A stretch of 11,683 bases of DNA from Chloroflexi bacterium RBG_16_60_22 (GCA_001796935.1 MGNX01000096.1:1-11683); one strand, 5' to 3'. Shown: positions 1-6,407, numbered from the stretch's first letter. Translations and numbers: made by a program. Notes: generated by a model not told the origin, from the sequence alone.

Positions 1-78
1 CGATTTGATGGTGCGGTGTTACCCGATTCAGGGTTGACAGTGTTCAAAAATACCGCCGCAGGAAATATCATCAATTAG
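1..78 (+). CDS. possible 3' end of an upstream gene (partial, unknown)
   Basis: Reading from base 1, this frame is open for 25 codons and ends in TAG at 76-78; the other two plus frames hit stops early. The visible C-terminal residues end in FKNTAAGNIIN and resemble no family I recognise. The segment is more AT-rich than the rest of the window. It lies 51 bases upstream of the zinc-ribbon gene in the same direction, so the two could be cotranscribed. So short an open frame can occur by chance, so support is weak. Confidence 0.3.
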   Translation, partial: RFDGAVLPDSGLTVFKNTAAGNIIN

Positions 79-85
79 ATGGCAG

Positions 86-109
86 GTAACGGCCGGTGAG
101 GCCGATTAC
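86..109 (+). other. small hairpin upstream of the zinc-ribbon gene
   Basis: GTAA-C-GGCC at 86-94 pairs with GGCC-G-(A)-TTAC at 100-109 around a GGTGA loop, giving about 9 bp with one bulged A. It lies between the TAG at 76-78 and the Shine-Dalgarno of the next gene. No T-tract follows, so it is not a clear terminator. Function is unknown. Confidence 0.3.
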
Positions 110-129
110 TATCTGATAGAAGGAGAAAC

Positions 130-339
130 ATGCTCTGTATAGTCCGGCCAAAAGCCTGTAAACGATGCGGCGGCGACCTCTCCCTGGAGTGCGATATCTA
201 CGGCGTTTACGTGGAGTGTATCCAGTGCGGCGCCACCTGGACCAGGCAAGACATGGTCTTAACCACCAGGCAGGGTAAGGGTAAACAGGGGGAGGATACC
301 GGAGTTAGACCGGTCAAGATTACCGGGAGCCGGCGCTGA
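130..339 (+). CDS. small zinc-ribbon protein, function unknown
   Basis: This 69-aa protein has two CxxC knuckles (C10/C13 and C30/C33) separated by 16 residues, the classic layout of a zinc ribbon that binds one Zn ion. The segment between the knuckles is beta-strand-like and a short basic tail follows (GKGKQ, final SRR). The start is well supported: AGAAGGAGA lies a few bases before the ATG. There is no signal peptide or membrane segment, so it is probably cytoplasmic. It may bind nucleic acid or act as a rubredoxin-like or structural zinc module, but nothing here decides between them. It converges on the metallopeptidase gene, whose stop lies 20 bases beyond its own, and no clear terminator is visible between them. 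Confidence 0.75.
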   Translation: MLCIVRPKACKRCGGDLSLECDIYGVYVECIQCGATWTRQDMVLTTRQGKGKQGEDTGVRPVKITGSRR

Positions 340-359
340 ACCGGACGCCGCTAACGCCC

Positions 360-1472
360 TCACTGGACGAGTCCTCCCTTGAAGGAAGCCCGCCACTGCG
401 CGTCCAACCCGTCCATATCAAAGCCGTACACCGTCTTCAGGGCCTGGTCATAGCCGCTGCCCTGGTGGAACGTCATAAGCAGTTTTAACATCTTTTCCCG
501 CCCGTACTCATCGATGAGATACTTCACCACCTGCTGGCTCTGGGCATAGGCCAGGATGGACTCGTCGGCGTAGGCGGAAAAGGGACTGGCCAGGCTGCGC
601 ACGGAGATAAGCTGACCGTCCGTCCGGGCTTTATAGAGCGCGGTGACGAAGGTCGATTCCAGCGGCCCCTCGGCGACCATCGCCAGGCCTTCGTCGAGCC
701 AGGTCGGGAGCTCTCCGTACGGGTTGAAGGTTACCTGGTGAATGACCAGGTGCGTCAGCTCGTGGGCAATCACTCGCTTCCCCCAGGCGAGGTCGTTGAG
801 GTTGGGCGCGATGCCCAGGGCGATAATGCTGTAGCGGGTAAAGGCGACGCCCCCCGTCCAGTCCTGGGGGTAAATCATCGACCCCCTCAGGTCCTGGGCG
901 CTGGCGTAGATGTAAATCCGCACCGGGCTCTCCAGTTCGGCCCCCGTGTTCTCCGAGAGGCGGTCCAGCGCCGCCCGGGTGGCCGTCATTAGCTCCTTGA
1001 TGAAGAATTCGTTGCCCCGGTACCAGTAGAGGGTGACCTTGCCCTCGGTGATGCCCACCCAGTCGTAGCGGTTATCCTCTATCTGGACCCTGGCCAGGGC
1101 CGTTTTCACCTTCTTGCCGCTGGCATCGGACACCGTCCACCAGTAGGCCACGCTCGACCCCGGCGGCAGCCCGCCTGTTTTTCTCATGTCCCATACCCAC
1201 TGCGTCGCCACCGAGGTGGTCGGCTCCACCCCCACGTAGACCTCGCTGGTGATGCGGGCGTGCTCCATGCGTTCCACCACGTAGTTCAGGCGGACATCGG
1301 TAATGGCGGCATCGCTCTCGGCGGTAATCTTGAAGGTGATGCTGGCGGGGAAGTCCTTCACCGCCGAGGTGGTCAGTACCGTGAGCCCGCCGGCCGCCCG
1401 CAGCGGTACCGGTGCCAGCACGCCGAGCAGTAGTATGATAGCCAGTGCGGTTAAGGCCGCTTTTTTAATCAT
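360..1472 (-). CDS. secreted HExxH zinc metallopeptidase, peptidase MA-like
   Basis: This 370-aa protein starts with a typical signal peptide: KK at 3-4, a hydrophobic core at about 5-20, and a likely cleavage near LRAA at 24-27. Residues about 30-135 look like a beta-rich, Ig-like domain. The C-terminal half carries AHELTH, with H237 and H241 as zinc ligands and E238 as catalytic base, followed by WLDEG with E261 as the third ligand. HExxH-x19-E is the gluzincin arrangement of the peptidase MA-like family. It is therefore predicted to be an exported zinc protease acting outside the membrane; its substrate is unknown. The ATG overlaps the prfB stop as ATGA (1469-1472), so translation is probably coupled to prfB although the functions look unrelated. 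It is the last gene of the nfi-prfB unit, and I see no strong terminator after it. Confidence 0.85.
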   Translation of the reverse strand: MIKKAALTALAIILLLGVLAPVPLRAAGGLTVLTTSAVKDFPASITFKITAESDAAITDVRLNYVVERMEHARITSEVYVGVEPTTSVATQWVWDMRKTGGLPPGSSVAYWWTVSDASGKKVKTALARVQIEDNRYDWVGITEGKVTLYWYRGNEFFIKELMTATRAALDRLSENTGAELESPVRIYIYASAQDLRGSMIYPQDWTGGVAFTRYSIIALGIAPNLNDLAWGKRVIAHELTHLVIHQVTFNPYGELPTWLDEGLAMVAEGPLESTFVTALYKARTDGQLISVRSLASPFSAYADESILAYAQSQQVVKYLIDEYGREKMLKLLMTFHQGSGYDQALKTVYGFDMDGLDAQWRASFKGGLVQ

Positions 1473-2567
1473 GCCTCTTTACCCATTATAGACCTCAGGT
1501 AGGCATTGATAAAGCCTTCCAGCTCGCCGTCCAGCACCGCCTCGGTATTGCTGGTCTCGTAGCCGGTGCGGTGGTCCTTGACCAGGCGGTAAGGGTGAAG
1601 GACGTAGCTGCGTATCTGGTTGCCCCACCCCGCCTCGATGTGCTTACCCTTGAGCCGGGCCTTCTCCTCCTCCCGCTTTTCCAGCTCCATCTCCAGCAGG
1701 CGGGCGCGGAGTATCTTCAGGGCGATGTCCTTGTTCATGTGCTGGGAGCGCTCGCTCTGGGAGGTCACCACCAGCCCGGTAGGCAGGTGTGTCACGCGGA
1801 CGGCGCTGCTCGTTTTTTGCATGTGCTGTCCCCCCGGACCGCTGGAGCGGAAGGTGTCCACCTTGATATCCTCCGGTGATATTACCAGGTCGGCGTCCTC
1901 CTCCGCCTCGGGGAGGACCTCCACCAGGGCGAAGGAGGTATGCCGGGCGTGGTCGGCATCGAAAGGGGAAAGCCGGACGAGACGGTGAACGCCGTGCTCC
2001 GACTTCAAATAGCCGGCGGCGTACTCCCCGCTGACGGCGATGACCGTGCTCTTGACGCCGGCCTCGTCCCCCGGCGAGGTGTCCAGCACCTCCGCTTTAA
2101 AGCCCTGACGCTCCGCCCAGCGCAGGTACATCCGCATCAGCATCTCCGCCCAGTCCTGTGACTCTGTGCCGCCGGCGCCGGCATGGATGGCCAGGATGGC
2201 GTTGCGGGAATCGTACTCGCCGCTGAAGGACAGCTGGAACTCCAGCTCGTCGAGCTGAGAGGCCAGCCCGTCCAGCTCTTTTTCAATCTCCGCCTGGAGC
2301 GATTCGTCTTCCTCGGACAGGGCGGCCAGCTCGGCGATGTCCGCCAGCTTTTTCTCCGGTCCCCGCCACCGCTGCACCACCCGGGTGAGCTCGGCCAGCC
2401 GGCGCATCGCGCCCTGGGCGCCGCGCTGGTCCTGCCAGAAATCAGGCCGGGAGGACCGCTCCTCCAGCCGGGTGATTTCCTTTTCCTTGCCGACTACGTC
2501 AAAGATGCTCCAGGGCCAGGGCGACTCTGGCCCGTAAATCTTCCAGCTTATCGTTTAACTCCTGCAT
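1469..2567 (-). CDS. prfB: peptide chain release factor 2 with programmed +1 frameshift
   Basis: RF2 recognises UGA and UAA at the ribosomal A site and triggers peptidyl-tRNA hydrolysis. Translation begins at ATG 2567-2565 (MQELNDKLEDL) behind AGGCGAGG, runs 22 codons and meets an in-frame TGA at 2501-2499. Skipping one base at CTT TGA C joins it to the long frame (LDVVGKEKEIT), giving 365 aa, the same length as E. coli RF2. The stop-codon selectivity tripeptide SPF is at about 200-202 and the catalytic GGQ (SGPGGQHMQK) at about 245-247. A finder that ignores the shift would start at the internal ATG at 2407 and lose the first 53 residues. nfi ends 31 bases upstream and the peptidase start overlaps the stop. 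Low RF2 favours the shift, so the protein autoregulates its own synthesis, as known for the family. Confidence 0.97.
2498..2513 (-). promoter_or_regulatory. prfB: RF2 programmed +1 frameshift site with internal Shine-Dalgarno
   Basis: On the minus strand the order is CTGGAG, CAT, CTT, TGA, C. The slippery CUU (2504-2502), UGA (2501-2499) and following C match the classical RF2 recoding site. GGAG at 2511-2508 sits one codon upstream of CUU, the spacing at which the E. coli internal Shine-Dalgarno stimulates the shift. Both conserved elements are present, so the recoding is very likely functional. Confidence 0.95.
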
Positions 2568-2598
2568 AAAGCCTCGCCTTTCTCGTCCGGGACCGTCG

Positions 2599-3300
2599 CT
2601 AACCTCCGGCCAGGGCCGGGGTACTTTCTCTGATTTTAAGATGGCCGCCCGCGGCCTGGTGGGCCAGCCGGCTGGGCTCCGGTAAACGGTACCCCCGGCA
2701 GCAGGCCAGCACCCAGCGTACCGCCGCCGGCAAATCAATCCGGTGGCCGATGGAAACATAGACCGGCTTAACGCCGGCACGGGTGCGCAGCGCCGCCCCG
2801 ATGACCTCGCCGTTATCCAGGAGGTCGGCATGGCTGCCCCTGGCCTCCCCCGGTTCACCGTGGGCGCCGCACAGCCTCGACTTGGCGCAGCCGATGGTGG
2901 GCACATCCAGGCAGAGCCCCAGGTGGGAGGCCAGCCCCATGCGCCGCGGGTGGGCGATGCCCTGCCCGTCCACCAGGATAAGGTCCGGCGCGACGGTGAG
3001 CATCTCGCAGGCTGCCAGCAGCAGCGGCGCCTCCCGGAAGGTGAGCAGCCCCGGAACGTAGGGGAACCCCACCCGGTCCGTCACCACCCTGGCCTCCACG
3101 ATTTCCAGCCCGGGGTAGCTCAGGACGACCACCGCCCCGGTGCCGGTCCGGGCGGACCGGTCCACCGAGATATCGACGCCCGCTATCAAACGCGGCGCGG
3201 TAATATCGCCGGTGCGGCATACCTCCGCCGCCAGCCCCTCCTGGAGCTCCCGCGCCCGTTCCGGGCTCACCCGCCACTCGTGCCGCCGGACTACTTTCAT
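2599..3300 (-). CDS. nfi: endonuclease V (deoxyinosine-specific nuclease)
   Basis: Endonuclease V cleaves the second phosphodiester bond 3' of deoxyinosine and repairs deaminated adenine. From ATG 3300 the protein is 233 aa. Visible family motifs are GVDISV with catalytic D43, PYVPGLLTFRE with the wedge Tyr (Y81) and metal-binding E90, DLILVDGQGIAHPR with D111, IGCAKS, VYVSIGHRIDL, and H214 near the C-terminus; these match the Asp/Glu/Asp/His set known from the Thermotoga enzyme. A TTG at 3336 would add 12 residues without family support and would lie inside the promoter, so ATG 3300 is preferred. CAAGGT abuts the ATG, too close for a normal ribosome binding site. The gene opens the nfi-prfB-peptidase unit and diverges from rpsP. 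Confidence 0.95.
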   Translation of the reverse strand: MKVVRRHEWRVSPERARELQEGLAAEVCRTGDITAPRLIAGVDISVDRSARTGTGAVVVLSYPGLEIVEARVVTDRVGFPYVPGLLTFREAPLLLAACEMLTVAPDLILVDGQGIAHPRRMGLASHLGLCLDVPTIGCAKSRLCGAHGEPGEARGSHADLLDNGEVIGAALRTRAGVKPVYVSIGHRIDLPAAVRWVLACCRGYRLPEPSRLAHQAAGGHLKIRESTPALAGG

Positions 3301-3306
3301 ACCTTG

Positions 3307-3336
3307 ATTATAGACGCCGTGACGTGATATTGGCAA
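3307..3336 (-). promoter_or_regulatory. sigma-70-type promoter of the nfi-prfB-peptidase unit
   Basis: On the minus strand TTGCCA (3336-3331, 5 of 6 consensus bases) is followed after 18 bases by a perfect TATAAT (3312-3307). Transcription would begin about 6-8 bases later, at or beside the A of the nfi ATG at 3300. A normal 5' leader would not fit, so the transcript is probably leaderless or nearly so. Confidence 0.65.
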
Positions 3337-3558
3337 GATGGCTCGGTTAGTATCCGGCTGATAATCTCACCTCACCCCCTCTTAGACGTCCCTCTTGGGA
3401 TAAGGGGGAGAGTTTTTAAGAGGGGGTAAATCCCCCTCTTTCTTCTACTCCCCTCTCCAGCCAAGAGGACTCAGGTTCTTTCACAATGGCAAAGGCTGGA
3501 GAGGGGTCAGGGGTGAGGCTAATGAATATCACCGGGCAGCAATTTGTTCCCATTAGCA
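3337..3558. other. intergenic region between divergent nfi and rpsP
   Basis: I see no supported gene here. The stretch from 3368 to about 3519 is a C/G-rich palindromic repeat, described separately. The flanks (3337-3367 and 3520-3558) are lower in GC and hold no recognisable site beyond the rpsP promoter that starts at 3559. Confidence 0.6.
3368..3519. repeat. C/G-rich palindromic intergenic repeat, copy 1
   Basis: The element opens with CACCTCACCCCCTC (3368-3381) and ends with GAGGGGTCAGGGGTGAGG (3502-3519), imperfect inverse complements that act as terminal repeats. Inside are two perfect stems. AAGAGGGGG (3418-3426) pairs with CCCCCTCTT (3432-3440) around TAAAT. CCCCTCTCCAGCC (3450-3462) pairs with GGCTGGAGAGGGG (3494-3506) around a 31-base loop. 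It encodes no protein. The opening 14-mer recurs exactly at 7295-7308 along with a similar AAGAGGGG stem, so this is a dispersed family. A MITE-like or REP-like origin is inference. Confidence 0.7.
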
Positions 3559-3587
3559 TTGACAGGCCAACCTTTATAGTGCATAAT
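3559..3587 (+). promoter_or_regulatory. strong sigma-70-type promoter of rpsP-khpA
   Basis: A perfect TTGACA (3559-3564) is followed after 17 bases by CATAAT (3582-3587), 5 of 6 matches to TATAAT. Transcription would start near 3594, leaving a leader of about 35 bases before the rpsP ATG at 3629. Such a near-consensus promoter suits a ribosomal protein gene. Confidence 0.8.
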
Positions 3588-3628
3588 ATGGAACGTAAAA
3601 GACTTTATGAAAAGAAGGACAGGTATCA

Positions 3629-3898
3629 ATGCTTAGAATCAGGCTAAGGCGCGTTGGAGCCAAGAAGAAACCCAGCTATAGGCTGGTTGTGGCGGATATC
3701 CGGGCACCCCGTGACGGGGCCTTCGTCGATATCGTGGGGCATTTCGACCCCCGCACGGAACCCGAGACGATTGTCATCAATGAAGAAAGAGCACTGCACT
3801 GGCTAAGACAGGGGGCAAAGCCATCAGATACCACGGCCAGACTGCTAGGCAAAGCAGGAATTCTGGAGAAGTTCAAAACTGCCAAGGAGAAATCATGA
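3629..3898 (+). CDS. rpsP: 30S ribosomal protein S16
   Basis: This 89-aa protein matches bacterial S16 along its length. It has the N-terminal MLRIRLRRVGAKKKPSYRLVVAD signature (residues 1-23), followed by RAPRDG, a FVDIVGHFDPRTEP segment, and ALHWLRQGAKPSDT, which contacts 16S rRNA. S16 is an early-binding protein needed for folding of the 30S 5' domain. GAAGGACAGG precedes the ATG at a good distance and a near-consensus promoter lies just upstream. The stop overlaps the khpA start as ATGA (3895-3898), so the two are translationally coupled. In many bacteria rpsP, a KH gene, rimM and trmD form one operon; here the order is kept through a reduced rimM and no trmD follows. Confidence 0.97.
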   Translation: MLRIRLRRVGAKKKPSYRLVVADIRAPRDGAFVDIVGHFDPRTEPETIVINEERALHWLRQGAKPSDTTARLLGKAGILEKFKTAKEKS

Positions 3899-4122
3899 AA
3901 GAACTAGTGGAGTACATCGCCAGGTCTATCGTCAATGAACCCGATGCAGTGAATGTTAATGAGGAAACCAATGAGGAGGGCATTACGCTGAAGCTAACCG
4001 TGGCTGATGACGATAAGGGTAGAATCATCGGCAAGCAGGGCCAGATAGCTCAGGCCATGCGCACCTTGCTCAGGGTCAAAGCAGCTAAAGCCGCCACCAG
4101 AGTTAGACTCGAGATTATGTAG
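3895..4122 (+). CDS. khpA: KH-domain RNA-binding protein KhpA
   Basis: A 75-aa single KH-domain protein of the KhpA/YlqC family. The GxxG loop that grips single-stranded RNA is at residues 46-49 (RIIGKQGQ), within the expected context KGRIIGKQGQIAQAMRTLL. In other bacteria KhpA partners KhpB and binds many RNAs with effects on cell division and translation; the partner is not in this window. It starts inside the rpsP stop codon (ATGA overlap). Length and operon position are typical of the family. Confidence 0.93.
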   Translation: MKELVEYIARSIVNEPDAVNVNEETNEEGITLKLTVADDDKGRIIGKQGQIAQAMRTLLRVKAAKAATRVRLEIM

Positions 4123-4219
4123 CCCCGCCCCCGGTAACAGCCTTATTCCAGATGGGGAGAAACAGCCTCCTTCCTCCCGCAAGCATCTGCGTCTCTCAAT
4201 TCCGCGATACCAACCGACC

Positions 4220-4516
4220 GTGGAGCATTTCTTGGAAGAAGAGCACCGCCAGGAAGACCCCCTGCCCGAAGGACATTACTACCATGACCAGATTATCGGG
4301 CTGGAGGTCAGGACCACCCGGGGAGAGGTCGTCGGGACGGTTACCGATATCCTCTCCGGCAAGAGCAATGATAACTACATCGTGGCGGGGGCCCGGGGTG
4401 AAGTCCTCATCCCGGCCATCGGGGACGTGGTGCGGTCCATCGACCTGGAGCGGGGCTGCCTGATTATCGAGGCCATCGAAGGGCTGCTCGAGCTTAACGA
4501 AAAGGGCCGCCGGTAG
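4220..4516 (+). CDS. RimM-like PRC-barrel protein lacking the RimM N-terminal domain
   Basis: From GTG 4220 this encodes 98 aa. Residues about 15-92 match the C-terminal half of RimM, the 16S rRNA processing factor that binds S19: LPEGHYYHDQIIGLEV, GEVVGTVTDIL, DNYIV, EVLIPAIGDVV, EGLL. The N-terminal beta-barrel of normal RimM (about 90 residues) is absent. Only 97 bases separate the khpA stop from this GTG, too few to encode it in any frame. The frame stays open upstream into khpA but has no ATG and no clear Shine-Dalgarno, so the start is uncertain; residues read upstream (LRLSIPRYQPT) might be a RimM linker remnant. It could be a truncated rimM, a standalone PRC-barrel protein, or the result of a deletion. 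The position after rpsP-khpA supports descent from rimM. Coding looks intact, not decayed. Confidence 0.75.
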   Translation: MEHFLEEEHRQEDPLPEGHYYHDQIIGLEVRTTRGEVVGTVTDILSGKSNDNYIVAGARGEVLIPAIGDVVRSIDLERGCLIIEAIEGLLELNEKGRR

Positions 4517-4528
4517 TCCCGGCGGCCC
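4498..4528 (-). terminator. rho-independent terminator of the ATP synthase operon
   Basis: GGGCCGCCGG (4504-4513) and CCGGCGGCCC (4519-4528) form a perfect 10-bp all-GC stem with a 5-base loop. Read on the minus strand, the stem is followed by TTTTCGTT, a plausible terminator tail about 25 bases after the atpC stop. On the plus strand CTCAAAACG follows, so termination there would be weak. The hairpin contains the stop codon of the rimM-like gene (4514-4516) in its loop. Confidence 0.65.
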
Positions 4529-4553
4529 CTCAAAACGCAGTCTCTCCCCGGCG

Positions 4554-4976
4554 TCAGCGCCGCCGCCGCCGCCGCACCTTCTCCGCCACCGTTAGTCGCG
4601 TCATGGCCCGCCGCAGCGAAGCCTCGCACCGGGCCGGGTCGAATCCGGGGGCACCCCTGGCACATATACGCTCCTCGGCCCGTTTCTTGGCCGCCTCGGC
4701 GCGCGCGATGTCAATCTCCTCGGCCCGCTCGGCGGCATCCGCCAGGATAATCACCCGGTCCGGGCGCACCTCCAGAAAGCCGCCGGTGATGGCCATGATG
4801 TCCTCCTGCCCTCCCCGCCGCACCACCAGCTCGCCGGCCTGGAGGATGGTCATCAGGGGGGCGTGGTGGGGCAGGATGCCCAGCTGGCCCTCGATGCCGG
4901 GGGCGATAACCGCTTCCACGTCCTCGGAATAGACGACGCGCTCGGCGGTAACGATGTCAACCTTAAGGCTAGCCAC
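4554..4976 (-). CDS. atpC: ATP synthase epsilon subunit
   Basis: This 140-aa protein is the epsilon subunit of the F1 central stalk, which links gamma to the c-ring and can inhibit ATP hydrolysis. The N-terminal beta sandwich is clear: LKVDIVTAERVVYSEDVEAV, GIEGQLGILPHHAPLMT, and a GGFLEV segment. Residues about 88-134 form the expected C-terminal helical hairpin. The protein ends in six arginines, encoded by a CGN run, an unusual basic tail. The start is GTG at 4976, overlapping the atpD stop by 8 bases with no strong Shine-Dalgarno, so translation probably depends on coupling to atpD. It is the last gene of the operon, and a GC hairpin with a T-run follows at 4528-4498. Confidence 0.96.
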   Translation of the reverse strand: MASLKVDIVTAERVVYSEDVEAVIAPGIEGQLGILPHHAPLMTILQAGELVVRRGGQEDIMAITGGFLEVRPDRVIILADAAERAEEIDIARAEAAKKRAEERICARGAPGFDPARCEASLRRAMTRLTVAEKVRRRRRR

Positions 4977-6372
4977 CGGCTTCGGCCCCCATCTTCCTGG
5001 CGTTCTCCGCTACCTCCTCGATGCCGCCCACCATGTAGAAGGCCTGCTCGGGAAGGTCGTCGTATTTGCCCTCGAGGATTTCCTTGAAACCGCGCACGGT
5101 GTCCTCGACCTTGACATACTTGCCGGCCCGGCCGGTGAAGACCTCGGTGACGAACATCGGCTGGGAGAGGAACCGCTGGATGCGGCGGGCGCGGGCCACG
5201 GCGAGCTTGTCTTCTTCGCTGAGCTCCTCGATGCCCAGGATGGCGATGATGTCCTGGAGGTCCTTGTAGCGCTGGAGGACGCGCTGCACCTCGCGGGCGA
5301 CCCGGTAATGCTCCTCGCCGACCACGGCGGGGTCGAGGATGCGCGAGGTGGACGTGAGCGGGTCGACGGCCGGGTAGAGGCCCTGCTCGGCGATGGACCG
5401 CTCCAGGGCCACCACGGCGTCCAGGTGGCCGAAGGTGGTCACCACGCCGGGGTCGGTATAGTCGTCGGCGGGTACGTAGATGGCCTGGAAGGAGGTGATG
5501 GAGCCGCGTTTGGTGGAGGCGATGCGTTCCTGAAGCTCGCCCATCTCCGTGGCCAGGGTGGGCTGGTAGCCCACCGCCGAGGGCATGCGCCCCAGCAGCG
5601 CCGATACCTCCATGCCGGCCAGCGTATAGCGGTAGATGTTATCAATAAAGAGCAGGACGTCCTGGTTCTCGATGTCGCGGAAGTATTCGGCCATGGTCAG
5701 CCCGGTCAGTCCCACGCGCAGGCGCACGCCGGGCGGCTCGTTCATCTGCCCGAAGACCATCACCGTCTTGTCGATGACGCCGGACTCCCGCATCTCGTGC
5801 CAGAGGTCGTTGCCCTCGCGGGAGCGCTCCCCGATTCCGGTGAAGACGGAGAATCCGCCGTGCATGGTGGCGATGTTGCGGATGAGCTCCTGGATGATGA
5901 CCGTCTTGCCCACGCCGGCGCCGCCGTAGGCCCCGATTTTACCGCCCTTGGTGAACGGCACGATGAGGTCGACGACCTTCAGCCCGGTCTCCAGGACCTG
6001 GGTGCTCGTCTCCTGCTCATCGAACGATGGTGCCAGGCGGTGGATGGGCCAATAGTCGTCGGCCTTGACCTCGCCGAGGTTGTCCAGCGGCGTCCCCATC
6101 ACGTCGAAGAGTCGACCCAGCGTGGCCCGGCCCACCGGGACCTTGAGGGCCGACCCCGTATCGAGGGCTTCGGCGCCGCGCTCCAGTCCGTCGGTGGGGG
6201 ATAGCGCCAGGCACCGGACCCAGTTGTTACCGAGGTGGTCCTGGACCTCGAGCACTATCCTGCCGGCGCCACAGTCAATCTCGATGGCGTTAAAGAGGGC
6301 CGGCAGCTCATCGGGCGGAAACTCGATATCCACCACCGTCCCAATCACCTGAGCTACTTTTCCCTTGGCCAT
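4969..6372 (-). CDS. atpD: ATP synthase beta subunit (catalytic)
   Basis: At 467 aa this has the usual length for the catalytic F1 beta subunit. The P-loop GGAGVGKT is at 150-157, the catalytic Glu at E182 (GERSREGNDL), and Walker B LLFIDN at 240-245, followed by a conserved SALLGRMPSAVGYQPTLATE block. The DELSEED loop that pushes on gamma reads EELSEED (382-388). Small departures from the common consensus are IYRYTLAGMEVS where IFRFTQAGSEVS is usual, and LSPTDGLERG where MDSTDGLVRG is usual; none removes a catalytic residue. AGGTGAGG lies just upstream of ATG 6372, 35 bases after the atpG stop. It overlaps atpC by 8 bases. A long antisense frame opposite this gene is a codon-bias shadow. Confidence 0.98.
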   Translation of the reverse strand: MAKGKVAQVIGTVVDIEFPPDELPALFNAIEIDCGAGRIVLEVQDHLGNNWVRCLALSPTDGLERGAEALDTGSALKVPVGRATLGRLFDVMGTPLDNLGEVKADDYWPIHRLAPSFDEQETSTQVLETGLKVVDLIVPFTKGGKIGAYGGAGVGKTVIIQELIRNIATMHGGFSVFTGIGERSREGNDLWHEMRESGVIDKTVMVFGQMNEPPGVRLRVGLTGLTMAEYFRDIENQDVLLFIDNIYRYTLAGMEVSALLGRMPSAVGYQPTLATEMGELQERIASTKRGSITSFQAIYVPADDYTDPGVVTTFGHLDAVVALERSIAEQGLYPAVDPLTSTSRILDPAVVGEEHYRVAREVQRVLQRYKDLQDIIAILGIEELSEEDKLAVARARRIQRFLSQPMFVTEVFTGRAGKYVKVEDTVRGFKEILEGKYDDLPEQAFYMVGGIEEVAENARKMGAEAGG

Positions 6373-6407
6373 AATAACCTCACCTGATTTCAGATTTTTC
6401 CGTTAAT

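Noticed and set aside
34..62. TTGACA at 34-39 as a promoter for the zinc-ribbon gene
   Set aside because: No acceptable -10 box occurs at 16-18 bases spacing, and the hexamer falls inside a possible coding tail.
2743..3327. A 194-codon plus-strand frame opposite nfi
   Set aside because: It is antisense to endonuclease V, whose catalytic residues are all present, and no independent evidence supports it.
3418..3440. Hairpin in the nfi-rpsP intergenic region as a possible terminator
   Set aside because: The flanking genes diverge, so neither needs termination here, and no clean T-run follows on either strand. It is better explained as part of the palindromic repeat.
3368..3519. Repeated C-rich blocks as a possible CRISPR array
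   Set aside because: There are no regularly spaced identical direct repeats with unique spacers; the structure is inverted-repeat based.
4152..4463. A 103-codon plus-strand frame starting at ATG 4152
   Set aside because: It lacks similarity to any family, and the overlapping frame from GTG 4220 clearly encodes a PRC-barrel domain.
4954..6204. A 416-codon open frame on the plus strand opposite atpD
   Set aside because: It mirrors atpD codon bias and shows no recognisable motif, so it is treated as a shadow.
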